Shown here one piece after another: positions 43,797 through 52,250 of a stretch of 64,000 bases of DNA. The DNA is taken from contig CAMKNZ010000004.1 of assembly GCA_946414315.1 (NCBI GenBank), forward strand, positions 1 through 64,000, given 5' to 3'. The DNA is from an uncultured Clostridia bacterium (GTDB taxonomy: Bacteria > Bacillota > Clostridia > Christensenellales > Aristaeellaceae). The notes below the pieces were generated by a model that ran no database searches, was not told where the DNA came from, and saw nothing but the letters and a program-made list of their open reading frames with translations. A program made the position numbers and the translations under genes. Numbering within the stretch: position 1 is the first letter of the stretch; every line of letters begins with the position of its first letter.

Positions 43797-45159
43797 GCTG
43801 CGCCACTCCCCTCTCCGCATATTTCATGATAAACTCGTCGGCCCGGCCTTCGCCGCCCTCTTCCTGGCGGTTGACAGACTTGACGATCTCTTCCATCTTC
43901 TCCTTGCCGAAGAATTCCCTCGCCTCGTCGATGGGCCCGAAGAAGGCCAGGCGGCCGGTGCGGTTGGCGTCCTTGGCAAGGACGATCACATCGTCAAACA
44001 GGTCGATGACCCGGTCCGGCGTATGGGTGATGACAATGATGATCTTGCCCTGGTCCGCGATCTGGCGCAGCTGCTGGAACAGTTCCCGCGCCATGACGCC
44101 GTCCAGGCCGCTGTCCGGCTCATCAAGGATAAACAGGGTCGGATTGGAGATGAACTCCATGGCGATGGACAGGCGTTTCCGCTGTCCGCCGGAAAGTTTT
44201 ACCACCAGGTTATTCCGGACAGGCGTCAGGCCGAAGATCTCCATGACTTCGTTTACCCGGGCTTCCCGTTCCTCCCGGGTGAAATCGGACGGCAGACGCA
44301 GGGTCGCCGCGTCCGCCAGGGTGCGGTAAACGCTGTCGGAACCGCGCATCAGGTCCAGCTGCGGCACGAAACCGATGTCATACTGCATATCCTTGTATTC
44401 TTTATACATGTTCCGGCCGTTCATCACGACCTCTGCCTTTGCCTTTTCATAACCGTTCACAGCGTTGATATAGGTGGTTTTGCCCGCGCCGGAGCCGCCC
44501 AGCAGCAGCACCATGTGCCCGGGCCGGATATACATATGGATATCCCGCAGCAGGTATTTCTTTTTGAAAAACTCGGTCGCGGTCCGCTCTTCCAGGTTCA
44601 CGGTCAGGCCCTGGTCCAGCACGGCGGCTTTCGATCCGGAGAAGAAGGACGCTGCGTCGTGCTTCATCTCATCCACTTTCCACAGCGGCTGGTACTTCTT
44701 CAGCCAGCCCCACATCATCGCAGGGATGCCGCTGAGCGTAACCCAGAGAAATGTCCAGCGCTTTTTCCGGTCAAACACCTCGCACAGCGCACGGCACAGC
44801 CGGATCATATAGATGAACAGTGAGAGACTGATCAGGAACTGGACAACCGCAATGATAAAGAAGCCTGTGTCATCTGATCCTGATCTTCCGTAGAGAATGA
44901 GCGATGCTTCATGCAGAATGATGCTGAGCCCCTGCAGCATCGCGGTAACACGGCCTTCCTTTTCCATGCCGACGATCTCGCCGAACCGGTCCTCCCGCAG
45001 GCAGGGTAACAGGGCATACCAGCCCTTCAGGCCGCATTTCTGGAATATCCCGTACATTCCGGCGATATACAGAATCTGCAGGATGATATATACCACTGAG
45101 TCGGTCGTCTGCTGAAAGAAAAAAACAGTAACCGCACTTATGATGTCTTCCAGGACCAT
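43789..45159 (-). CDS. ABC transporter ATPase with N-terminal membrane domain
   Basis: The 456-residue protein has four N-terminal hydrophobic helices (about 5-150; similar to small DUF5684-like membrane modules with GLKGWYALLPCLRE) followed by an ABCG-type ATPase (about 175-420; GGSGAGKTTYINAVNGYE, KLSGGQRKRLSIAMEF, LFILDEPDSGLDG, VITHTPDRVIDLFDD). ABC ATPases rarely have their own membrane module of this kind. The start was taken as ATG 45157-45159 (AGGAG 8 nt upstream); an in-frame GTG three codons earlier overlaps that site. It is translationally coupled to the permease gene. A weak copy of the CTGGACA element lies at 45221-45249. Confidence 0.85.
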   Translation of the reverse strand: MVLEDIISAVTVFFFQQTTDSVVYIILQILYIAGMYGIFQKCGLKGWYALLPCLREDRFGEIVGMEKEGRVTAMLQGLSIILHEASLILYGRSGSDDTGFFIIAVVQFLISLSLFIYMIRLCRALCEVFDRKKRWTFLWVTLSGIPAMMWGWLKKYQPLWKVDEMKHDAASFFSGSKAAVLDQGLTVNLEERTATEFFKKKYLLRDIHMYIRPGHMVLLLGGSGAGKTTYINAVNGYEKAKAEVVMNGRNMYKEYKDMQYDIGFVPQLDLMRGSDSVYRTLADAATLRLPSDFTREEREARVNEVMEIFGLTPVRNNLVVKLSGGQRKRLSIAMEFISNPTLFILDEPDSGLDGVMARELFQQLRQIADQGKIIIVITHTPDRVIDLFDDVIVLAKDANRTGRLAFFGPIDEAREFFGKEKMEEIVKSVNRQEEGGEGRADEFIMKYAERGVAQHV

Positions 45160-45220
45160 TCGCTTCACTCCTATCCGGACAGTGATCCGCGCAAAGCGGC
45201 GTGCTGAAGTAATGCAACTT

Positions 45221-45249
45221 ATTATGATTCATTTTCCGGTGTATGTCTA
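45221..45249 (-). promoter_or_regulatory. Possible weak copy (E) of the shared promoter element
   Basis: On the minus strand GTAGACA-TACA-CCGGAAA is followed by a CATAAT -10 (45221-45226), 17 bp from TAGACA (45244-45249). The match to the shared element is 5 of 7 and 6 of 7 in the heptamers. It lies about 60 nt upstream of the ABC ATPase gene and may be chance. Confidence 0.35.
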
Positions 45250-45396
45250 CCCCTGACTGTACATTTCGGCGATCCGTGCCGCAATTACGGCACTTTCAGG
45301 ACAGTACTGCCACTCGGTGCCGCCGCTGCGTATCAACAGACGGGAGCGCCGTACGGTGTCCCGACCAGTCAGTAAAAGAAGAAAGGAAGTAATCGT

Positions 45397-46191
45397 ATGA
45401 AAAAAATTGTAAGTTTGATCCTTGTCCTCGCGCTGGCGCTTTCGCTGGTATGCGCGGCCCGCGCGGACGAAGTGCCGCAGCCGGAAGGCGGGAAGAAGTT
45501 TGAAACCGGCTGGGCGATCTTCAACACAACCATCCGGATCGTCTATGAAGAGGAAGGCTACCGGGTCTTCATCCGGAATACGGATCCTTCGGAGCAGAAG
45601 GTCACCGAATGGGAATACAGCTGCTATTACGTCGAGGCCGAGGACGTCCTCAAGTCCGTCTCCTCCTCGAAGCACAGCTATACCATTGACCCGGAGACCG
45701 GCGACAGCAAGGGTGACAAGACTGAATATGAAGACCTGGACGATGAGAATACCGTCACCGTTTTCCGGATCACCGAAGACGGTTTCCTGAACTGGGAAGA
45801 CGGCCGCGGCCAGGACGGTACTGACTCCGATTTCTCAAAGATCGGTGATTTCGAAGGCGTCTGGCGCAGCGATGACAACTACGTCTGGGCCGAGTTCGAA
45901 TGGAATGATTCCGAAGAGGATTACGGCTATTATGTGTACCTCCACAGGGGCTTTGACGACGTCTATGCCGAGTTCACCGCACAGGGCCTGTACAACCCGG
46001 AAACCGGCAAACTGACAGTCAAAACCATCGTTCCGGTGGCCACCAACACCCTGAAGGACGGCGCTTATGAAACGAAGTACGACGAGGATGAATACGAACT
46101 GGTCTTCTCCGAACTGGGCGGCGGAAAGATCCTGTTCGAGGCTGAAAACGGTGTGGAACTGACCTACGACATCATGGGTTCCGCCGGCTGA
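45397..46191 (+). CDS. Secreted protein of unknown function, 264 aa
   Basis: The protein has a signal peptide (MKKIVSLILVLALALSLVCA, cut near ARADE). The mature part is strongly acidic with many Asp, Glu and Tyr residues and alternating beta-type patterns (YVWAEFEWNDSEEDYGYYVYL, YDEDEYELVFSELGGGKILFE). No known domain is recognised. AAAGGAAG lies about 8 nt before the ATG. It is divergent from the ABC exporter genes (237-bp gap) and ends at a terminator. A calcium-binding or carbohydrate-contacting role cannot be judged from sequence. Confidence 0.75.
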   Translation: MKKIVSLILVLALALSLVCAARADEVPQPEGGKKFETGWAIFNTTIRIVYEEEGYRVFIRNTDPSEQKVTEWEYSCYYVEAEDVLKSVSSSKHSYTIDPETGDSKGDKTEYEDLDDENTVTVFRITEDGFLNWEDGRGQDGTDSDFSKIGDFEGVWRSDDNYVWAEFEWNDSEEDYGYYVYLHRGFDDVYAEFTAQGLYNPETGKLTVKTIVPVATNTLKDGAYETKYDEDEYELVFSELGGGKILFEAENGVELTYDIMGSAG

Positions 46192-46207
46192 GAAAAACAG
46201 CCGTTAC

Positions 46208-46246
46208 AAACAAGGCGCGCGGTTTTCACCGCGCGCCGTTGTTTTA
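46208..46246. terminator. Terminator between convergent genes
   Basis: A 9-bp G/C-rich stem (GGCGCGCGG, loop ttttca, CCGCGCGCC) at 46214-46237 is followed by GTTGTTTT on the forward strand and by T-rich sequence on the reverse strand. Confidence 0.8.
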
Positions 46247-46255
46247 TGTTCCCGC

Positions 46256-47680
46256 TCACTTTCCGGCATAGAATTCCGTTTTTGTCGGGTTTTCCTGGAT
46301 CAGGACGGAACTCTGCCGGAAGACGCTGATCAGTTCGTCCGCCGCGGCGTGCACCTTTTCAGGCGTCGTATCGCTCAGGCTGATTACCAGCGTGTATTCC
46401 TGGTATTCTTTCCCGCCGTCGATCCATCCGCCGCGCGCTTCCTGGATCGTATATCCCCCGAAGTTCCGCAGCAGAATCGCCCGGGCCTGCTCCATGGCTT
46501 CCGCCTCGGTGAAGACGGGCGTATTGGTATCCTTGTCGTTTGTTCCCAGATACAGGACATACTGAACGTCGCTGTCCGCCGCCTCTTCGGCCGCCGGCTC
46601 CTCCGCGGGCACCCGTTCCTCCGCCAGATCCTCCAGCCAGTGGAAGGTGCCGGTCTTCTTCACTTCGTCCCCGTAGATCGTCCGGAAATCGTCCCGCATG
46701 GAAATCACATAGTATCCGCTGGCTTCCCACTTTTCCTTCAGCGGCTGTACCTTTTCCGCGCTGCCGTAATCCTGCTCTTCGTTATCCGCGATCAGCATGA
46801 AGGCCGCGCTCTTATAGCGGTTGTTGAAGATCGTATAGTTGTGCATGCTCACGTCGCCGCCGGAATTGCCGAAGGACAGCACCGGCTGGCGGCCGATCTC
46901 CTTCACGATCTGGGCAACCTTGTTCATCTTCAGGTTCTTGATGAGCAGTCTGTCCGTCCGGATGATATTGTCCTCGCTGGTATACACATAATCCAGGCCG
47001 TCCGTATCCCCCTGGTTCGTCGCCTCCACAGCCACGTCCATGCCGATAATCTGCTCATAGGGAATATCCAGCACGCCTTCGATATAGGTCCGGCAGAGGA
47101 AGCGGTCGCTGCCGCTGCAGACAAAGACCTTGAAATCGTTCTCCTGGAGATATTCCACGACTTCAATCATCGGGGTGTAGAAGGTGTTGGCATAGGTCAT
47201 GCCCTCAAAACCGTCTGCTTCCTGCACGAGGCGGTTGGTGACGAAGTCCTGGAACTGGGTCAGGGTCATGCCGGCGTAGGCTTTTGCTGCGTGGGTGGCA
47301 TGAAGCATGTCCATATGGTCCGGGAAAGATTTGTCCAGGGCATGGTCCCGCAGCATACGGCCGAACTCCAGCATTTCAGCGTCCGGCTCATAGGAAGGAT
47401 CCTTCAGGATCCGCCAGGCCAGCAGGTAATACTCCAGATAGGTGGGATTCAGCTCAGCGCAGAGCGTGCCGTCCATATCGAACGTCGCAATCCGGTCCAC
47501 CGGCGGGATATAGTCCGGGGAGGACTCATCCGTCACGGACTCCACATACTCGATCAGCGCCTTCAGCGCAGGCGCATCCGGATTCCAGTCGGCGAAACGG
47601 TTCTCTTCCTCCGCCATTGCCGGCACGGTAAGCATCAGCGCCATCAGCAGCGCCGTCAGTACAGCCAGGATTCTTTTCAT
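46256..47680 (-). CDS. Secreted HAD phosphatase with C-terminal DUF3574-like domain
   Basis: The 474-residue protein has a signal peptide (cut near AMAEEE) and a HAD domain of phosphoserine-phosphatase type (about 60-350; ATFDMDGTLCAEL, VFVCSGSDRF, LSFGNSGGDVSMHN). An acidic Ala/Glu-rich linker and a DUF3574-like domain follow (about 376-472; YVLYLGTNDKDTNTPVF, EYQEYTLVISLSD). Secreted HAD enzymes are uncommon in Gram-positive bacteria. The start was placed at ATG 47678-47680 with GAGGG 7 nt upstream; an ATG two codons earlier overlaps that site. It follows the preA-like gene by 45 nt. Confidence 0.85.
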   Translation of the reverse strand: MKRILAVLTALLMALMLTVPAMAEEENRFADWNPDAPALKALIEYVESVTDESSPDYIPPVDRIATFDMDGTLCAELNPTYLEYYLLAWRILKDPSYEPDAEMLEFGRMLRDHALDKSFPDHMDMLHATHAAKAYAGMTLTQFQDFVTNRLVQEADGFEGMTYANTFYTPMIEVVEYLQENDFKVFVCSGSDRFLCRTYIEGVLDIPYEQIIGMDVAVEATNQGDTDGLDYVYTSEDNIIRTDRLLIKNLKMNKVAQIVKEIGRQPVLSFGNSGGDVSMHNYTIFNNRYKSAAFMLIADNEEQDYGSAEKVQPLKEKWEASGYYVISMRDDFRTIYGDEVKKTGTFHWLEDLAEERVPAEEPAAEEAADSDVQYVLYLGTNDKDTNTPVFTEAEAMEQARAILLRNFGGYTIQEARGGWIDGGKEYQEYTLVISLSDTTPEKVHAAADELISVFRQSSVLIQENPTKTEFYAGK

Positions 47681-47725
47681 GGTCATTCCCTCTTCTCTTA
47701 ATATTTGTTTCCCGAAAGACGATGA

Positions 47726-49225
47726 TTATCTTCTGATCCGTTTTGCCCCCGGCACGATGGCATGCTGCGGACAGACCAGCAGGCACAGATGGCATCCCAC
47801 GCACTTTTTCCCGTTCAGCACCGGACGGCATCCTTCATCCATGGCAATGGCCTGGTGGCCGCCGTCCATACAGGAGATCATGCAGCGGCTGCAGCCGATG
47901 CAGCGTTCCCGTACGAACTGCGGGAAGACTACCGTATCCCGCTCCAGCACGTCTGTGGTCTCACTCATCGAGTCCAGGCCCAGGCCGACCGCGTCCTTCA
48001 CACTGGCAAAGCCTTTCTCCGCCAGGTACAGGTTCAGTCCATCCTTCAGGTCGTCAATGATACGGTAGCCGTACTGCATGACCGCCGTAGTGACCTGGAC
48101 AGAACCGCCGCCCATCAGGATGAACTCCAGGGCGTCCTGCCAGGTCTCAACGCCGCCCATGGCTGAAATATGCATTCCCTTCAGCGCCGGATTCCGGCCA
48201 AGCTCCGCGACAAAACGGAGCGCGATGGGCTTGACCGCGTTGCCGCTGTACCCGCCGACGGCGCTGTGACCGTGAACGGCCGGCGCGGATACATAGGTAT
48301 GCGGGTTCACGCCGACGATAGACTTGATCGTGTTGATGGCAGCAATGCCGTCCGCGCCTCCGCGCTTTGCCGCTTCCGCCGCCGGGTTCATGGACGCCAC
48401 GTTCGGCGTCAGCTTCGCCAGAACGGGAATGCTGCACGCGCTCTTCGCGGCGCGGGTAAAACGCTCCACCAGTTCCGGCACCTGGCCGATATCGCTGCCC
48501 AGGCCGCCCTCCGCCATGTTCGGGCAGGAGAAGTTCAGCTCCACCGCGTCCGCGCCGTTCTCTTCGCACAGGCGCGCAAGCTCGCCCCATTCCGCTTCGT
48601 TCTGGCCCATGATGGACACCAGGATGAACTTGGTGGGATAATTCGCCTTGAGCTCCCGGAAGATCTTCATGTTTTCCGCCACGCTGTGGTCGGAAAGCTG
48701 CTCAATATTCTTGAATCCGATGATGCTGCCGTCGCTGCCGGTCACGGCAGAGTAGCGGGGCGACGCCTCATGGATATCCAGCGTGCAGACCGTCTTGAAA
48801 CAGACGCCGGCCCATCCCGCCTCAAAAGCCCGGGCGCACATGTCGTAGGTACTGGCAACCACGGAAGAGGAAAGCAGGAAGGGATTCTCCAGCGGGATTC
48901 CGCACAGTTCACACTTCAGCCGGTCTTCGTTCTCCGGCAGCGGTGTTTCGCAATTCGGCTTCACCTGATAATACAGGCGGTTTACCAGGTCCCGGATCGG
49001 AACTTCACCGGGTCGGACGCAGGCGTTTTCGCACGGCGCGCTGCAGGTCAGGCAGGGATTCTCCTCCGGCAGGCGCTGGACAGCCGTCTGTTCATTGCCG
49101 AACCAGATGCTGCGAAGCAGCCTGGACGGCCTCAGCTTCTCGCAGGCCTTGTTGCAGGCCGCGTTCCCGCACAGCGCGCAGCGGATCATATCCGTACGGT
49201 TGATAGACGGGGTGATCTGGATCAT
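47726..49225 (-). CDS. preA: PreA-like dihydropyrimidine dehydrogenase/dihydroorotate dehydrogenase-type protein
   Basis: The 499-residue protein has an N-terminal Cys-rich Fe-S region (about 15-75; CALCGNAAC, CLTCSAPCENACVRPG) resembling the cluster domain normally found in the PreT subunit. A flavin-binding TIM barrel follows (about 105-400; NFSCPNMAEGGLGSDIG, VLAKLTPNV, SAMGGVETWQDA), then two C-terminal 4Fe-4S motifs (CIGCSRCMISC and CVGCHLCLLVC). Related enzymes reduce pyrimidines. No separate PreT gene adjoins. The start was set at ATG 49223-49225 with GGAGGG 7 nt upstream. Its promoter carries the shared CTGGACA element. Confidence 0.88.
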   Translation of the reverse strand: MIQITPSINRTDMIRCALCGNAACNKACEKLRPSRLLRSIWFGNEQTAVQRLPEENPCLTCSAPCENACVRPGEVPIRDLVNRLYYQVKPNCETPLPENEDRLKCELCGIPLENPFLLSSSVVASTYDMCARAFEAGWAGVCFKTVCTLDIHEASPRYSAVTGSDGSIIGFKNIEQLSDHSVAENMKIFRELKANYPTKFILVSIMGQNEAEWGELARLCEENGADAVELNFSCPNMAEGGLGSDIGQVPELVERFTRAAKSACSIPVLAKLTPNVASMNPAAEAAKRGGADGIAAINTIKSIVGVNPHTYVSAPAVHGHSAVGGYSGNAVKPIALRFVAELGRNPALKGMHISAMGGVETWQDALEFILMGGGSVQVTTAVMQYGYRIIDDLKDGLNLYLAEKGFASVKDAVGLGLDSMSETTDVLERDTVVFPQFVRERCIGCSRCMISCMDGGHQAIAMDEGCRPVLNGKKCVGCHLCLLVCPQHAIVPGAKRIRR

Positions 49226-49268
49226 TTTCATTCCCTCCGGCATATATCACGTTGTTGTGGATAAGAAT

Positions 49269-49298
49269 ACTATAACCGGTTGTCCGGTAAATGTCCAG
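49269..49298 (-). promoter_or_regulatory. Shared CTGGACA promoter element (copy B), preA-like gene
   Basis: On the minus strand CTGGACA-TTTA-CCGGACA (49281-49298) is followed by ACCGGT and TATAGT (49269-49274). TGGACA (49292-49297) to TATAGT is exactly 17 bp. The second heptamer occupies the spacer, where sigma-A consensus alone would not require conservation. Confidence 0.65.
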
Positions 49299-49323
49299 CA
49301 CCGAACAGACAAATTAGCTTCGA

Positions 49324-49965
49324 TTACCGTTTTGAAACGGCGTTTTCACTGACCGGGAACGTAAAGAAGGTATCCGGATAGGGCTCATTTTCCAGGGTGA
49401 AATGCCACCATTCCTCCGCCACCGGCCTAAAGCCGCGCCGCAGCATGCTCTCCCGCAGCAGCATACGGTTCCGGTACTGCTCCGGCGTGATCCGCCGGCA
49501 GTCCGGATGGCTGATCTCCCCGAAGAAGTCGAAGGGACTGCCCATATCCGCGTCCTTTTCCGCCTTCATATCGAACAGCGTCAGGTCCACTGTGCTCCCC
49601 CGGCTGTGGCCGGAATGTTCAGCGATATAACCCCCCGGGATCAGCACGGACTTATCGAGATCCGGATAGAAATACGCCTTCATCCGGGTGTCCCCGGGAT
49701 CTTTCGCCCAGCGCATAAAGTGATCCACCGACTTCTGGGGCCGGTAGGCGTCATAAATCTTCAGCCGGTATCCTTTGGCGGCCAGGTCGCCGCTGACTTC
49801 CTTCAGCTTCAGCGCCGCTTCCCGCGTAAGCAGCGCCACAGGCTGCTCATAGCCGTCGATCCGGTCGCCGATGAAATTGAAAGTGGTATAGTACCGGATC
49901 TCCAGGATCGCATCCGGGATCAGCCGGCCGACGGAAACGAATCCGCCCGCGTCATCCGAAAACAT
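49324..49965 (-). CDS. VanX/DdpX-like D-Ala-D-Ala dipeptidase
   Basis: The 213-residue protein has the zinc-peptidase signature SGHSRGSTVDLTL (S-x-H-x-x-G-x-x-x-D), the catalytic EEWWH motif near residue 185 and the conserved Arg in DAYRPQ. VanX-type enzymes cleave D-Ala-D-Ala in vancomycin resistance or in peptidoglycan recycling. No VanA/VanH ligase or dehydrogenase genes are nearby, so a recycling or nutrient role is more likely. It has no signal peptide and is probably cytoplasmic. GGAGG is 5 nt before the ATG. It lies 20 nt after the DUF819 permease gene. Confidence 0.88.
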   Translation of the reverse strand: MFSDDAGGFVSVGRLIPDAILEIRYYTTFNFIGDRIDGYEQPVALLTREAALKLKEVSGDLAAKGYRLKIYDAYRPQKSVDHFMRWAKDPGDTRMKAYFYPDLDKSVLIPGGYIAEHSGHSRGSTVDLTLFDMKAEKDADMGSPFDFFGEISHPDCRRITPEQYRNRMLLRESMLRRGFRPVAEEWWHFTLENEPYPDTFFTFPVSENAVSKR

Positions 49966-49985
49966 GGCATCCTCCTTTTCCGTCC

Positions 49986-51197
49986 TCAGGCGCCGAGGAG
50001 CGATCCGACCAGAATGCCCAGCCAGGTACCGATCACATAGCCGAAGGTGCCGACCAGCATACAGGGCCCGATCAGTTTCACCCAGCCCTGTGAAATCGCC
50101 ATGCCGGCCGCCGTCGTCGGGCCGCCGATGTTGGCGTTGGAAGCCAGGATAATCTCCTCCAGGTCAAATCTGAACAGTTTTCCGCCCAGGAAGCAGAACA
50201 GCATGTTTACCAGCACGATAATCATGCAGAACAGCAGCAGGATCGGGGCATTCCGGATCAGCACGCCGACAGAGGCAGGAGCGCCGATCACGAAGAAAAA
50301 CAGATAGATCAGCCAGGTACCGATCTCCTGCGCGCCGCGCATTTTGGAGGCCTGCTTTGAAAAGCAGGTGGACCAGAGCAGCGACAGGTTGGTAATCCAG
50401 ACATATTCGCTGCCGAAGAAGGTGTTCAGCATCTTCAGGAACCAGTTGTCCGCCGGGATCAGGTCCCTGAAGAAACCGCCGATCAGCTTGGACAGGAACA
50501 CCACGATCACCGCGTAGGTCATATTCCATGCGATATCCTTCAGGGATGTTTCCTTTTTGGTCCAGTAACTCGCAGCCAGCGTCTCCCCGGTATCGCTTTT
50601 CCCGTTCGCCAGCACGTCGTCGATATGCGGATGGCGGTAGCGTTTCCGGAACCAGGCGCTGCCGGCAGCGGACAAAAGCACCAGGAAGTAGATTGCCATG
50701 TTCAGGTTGTCCGCCACGGTGGTGGAGGCCTTCAGGTTCGCGTCCACGTTGAACGCCGCCGCCAGGGCGGTAAAGTTCACGCCGCCGCCGATATAGGAAC
50801 CGGTCATCATCGCGGCGGCACCGGGAATCCCCTCCACCGTGCCGCGCAGCAGCACCGTCGCCAGCACCGCGCCGACCACCGTTCCGACTGCGCCGATCAG
50901 GAAAATCGCCAGGAACCGGCCCGCCTCCCTGTGCATTCTCCGCAGGTCGGTCTGCAGGAGCAGCAGCGGAATCGCCAGGGGCACGGCATACCCCCAGACA
51001 AAATCGTCAAAGACCGGCGCCTCGGACGGAATGACGCCCAGGTTTACCAGCGCAATGGCGATCACCAGGGTAATGATTGCCCCGGAGATTTTCGACGCCC
51101 ATTGGTACTTCTGTTCCAGGAAAATTGCCAGGAACGTGGAAGCAAACAGGATTGCCAGCAGCGCCCAGTGGTTGTCGGCAGCGATCAGCGTCTGCAT
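49986..51197 (-). CDS. DUF819-family membrane protein
   Basis: The 403-residue protein has 10-12 hydrophobic helices and DUF819 patterns: AVPLAIPLLLLQTDLRRM, MMTGSYIGGGVNFTALA and ASNANIGGPTTAAGMA. Members are probably transporters with uncharacterised substrates. Proximity to the D-Ala-D-Ala dipeptidase gene (20 nt downstream) suggests import of a cell-wall peptide or related solute, which is inference. The start ATG has AGGAGG 7 nt upstream. A strong terminator separates it from the upstream STAS operon. Confidence 0.82.
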   Translation of the reverse strand: MQTLIAADNHWALLAILFASTFLAIFLEQKYQWASKISGAIITLVIAIALVNLGVIPSEAPVFDDFVWGYAVPLAIPLLLLQTDLRRMHREAGRFLAIFLIGAVGTVVGAVLATVLLRGTVEGIPGAAAMMTGSYIGGGVNFTALAAAFNVDANLKASTTVADNLNMAIYFLVLLSAAGSAWFRKRYRHPHIDDVLANGKSDTGETLAASYWTKKETSLKDIAWNMTYAVIVVFLSKLIGGFFRDLIPADNWFLKMLNTFFGSEYVWITNLSLLWSTCFSKQASKMRGAQEIGTWLIYLFFFVIGAPASVGVLIRNAPILLLFCMIIVLVNMLFCFLGGKLFRFDLEEIILASNANIGGPTTAAGMAISQGWVKLIGPCMLVGTFGYVIGTWLGILVGSLLGA

Positions 51198-51221
51198 TGT
51201 TATGCCTCCTTAAACAAAAGG

Positions 51222-51259
51222 GTCCGTCAGACCGCGGGACAGTCCCGCTGCTGACGGAC
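51222..51259 (-). terminator. Terminator of the STAS/GHKL-like operon
   Basis: A two-part stem (outer GTCCGTCAG/CTGACGGAC, inner GCGGGA/TCCCGC) ends in a CCCTTTTGTTT tract on the minus strand, just after the stop codon at 51276 and before the DUF819 gene. Confidence 0.8.
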
Positions 51260-51275
51260 ACGGATTTTTAATGAT

Positions 51276-51878
51276 TTATGCCAGCTTTTTCAGGATGATC
51301 ATCTCGACGTATCCGCCGCTGATGGCCACCTTGACGTCGTCGGCCACGTTCTTGACCACGGATTTCTCCAGCTCGTCCCAGGCTTCCCGGGCCGCCGAAT
51401 CCTGTTCAACGCGGGCGGAGAGCACGTCCTCGTACCGGCGCATGGACCATTCCCAGTCCAGCGCGGGAGAGGTGGAATGCTCGAAGGCGTCCGGAAGCAT
51501 ATACGGGCCGGCAAAGCCGTCGTAGTCCTCGTCGCAGCCCCAGTCGAAGAAAGCCCGGATGCGTCCCATCAGGCCGCGGGCAGATTCGTTCTTTCCGGTG
51601 GCGGAAACGGAAAGCAGCTGCTCCCGTTTCTCAATGCTCAGGCGGGTCGCGACCTTCAGGTGGAGCTGATACTCTCCGTTATTGTCCTCGATCCAGAATT
51701 CGCCTTCCGGTTCGCCGGTGATGGAGCGCATCATGCTCATCATCTCTTCGGCCAGCAGGCGCAGATGCAGGGCGCCCTTCGGAGAGAGGCCTTTGTAGGC
51801 CGCCACCTTGTCCACCTGCTGCAGCGCCGTTTCCATCTGTTTTCCTTTGCTGGAAACAGTAATGACATCTGTTTTCAT
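51276..51878 (-). CDS. Degenerate GHKL-like (RsbW-type) protein
   Basis: The 200-residue protein looks like a GHKL anti-sigma ATPase that has lost key residues. The N-terminal strand-helix pattern matches (ITVSSKGKQMETALQQV), the region LRLLAEEMMSMMRSITG sits where the N-box would be, but the ATP-magnesium Asn is replaced by Met, and the G1 box region (FWIEDNNGEYQ) lacks the D-x-G-x-G form. It may bind the STAS protein without kinase activity. It follows the STAS gene by 13 nt. The start was set at ATG 51876-51878 with AAGGGA upstream; the longer start overlaps the STAS gene. The C-terminal 80 residues are unassigned. Confidence 0.65.
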   Translation of the reverse strand: MKTDVITVSSKGKQMETALQQVDKVAAYKGLSPKGALHLRLLAEEMMSMMRSITGEPEGEFWIEDNNGEYQLHLKVATRLSIEKREQLLSVSATGKNESARGLMGRIRAFFDWGCDEDYDGFAGPYMLPDAFEHSTSPALDWEWSMRRYEDVLSARVEQDSAAREAWDELEKSVVKNVADDVKVAISGGYVEMIILKKLA

Positions 51879-51891
51879 GATGTTATTCCCT

Positions 51892-52191
51892 TCACTTTTC
51901 GATATCGAGGATATCGGCAAAGCCGGTGACCTCAAATACTTCCTGCACGATCTCGTTCACATTCGTGACCTTCATGCCGCCCTTGGCACTCATCGCCTTA
52001 TGTGCGGAGAGCAGCACCCGCAGGCCGGCGGAAGAAATATAATCCAGCTTGCTGAAGTCCAGCGTCAGGCTTTCCGCGCCGGTCAGGGACTGGTTCAGTT
52101 CCGCTTCCAGCTCCGGTGCGGTCATGGTATCCAGACGGCCTTCCAGCGCGATCTCCAGCGCAGTTCCGTTCGCCTTCTTATTGATTGTCAT
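51892..52191 (-). CDS. STAS-domain anti-sigma factor antagonist
   Basis: The 99-residue protein is a complete STAS domain (ALEIALEGRLDTMTAPELE, LTLDFSKLDYISSAGLRVLL). The phosphorylatable Ser is S53 or S54 in DYISSAG. Such proteins bind GHKL anti-sigma factors when dephosphorylated and are reset by SpoIIE/RsbU-type phosphatases. Candidate partners in the window are the phosphatase-GHKL protein (30467-32938), the MATE-GHKL fusion (33933-35690) and the degenerate GHKL-like protein next to it. AGAGGAGG precedes the ATG. It is expressed from the shared CTGGACA promoter element (copy D). Confidence 0.92.
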   Translation of the reverse strand: MTINKKANGTALEIALEGRLDTMTAPELEAELNQSLTGAESLTLDFSKLDYISSAGLRVLLSAHKAMSAKGGMKVTNVNEIVQEVFEVTGFADILDIEK

Positions 52192-52250
52192 TATGGGTTC
52201 CTCCTCTGATCATCTGTTTTAAACCTTGAATTTTGTCCAGGTGATATCAT

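Noticed and set aside
49324-49965. Part of a vancomycin-resistance cluster
   Set aside because: The dipeptidase is VanX-like, but no vanH, vanA, vanR or vanS gene is present nearby; the neighbour is a DUF819 permease.
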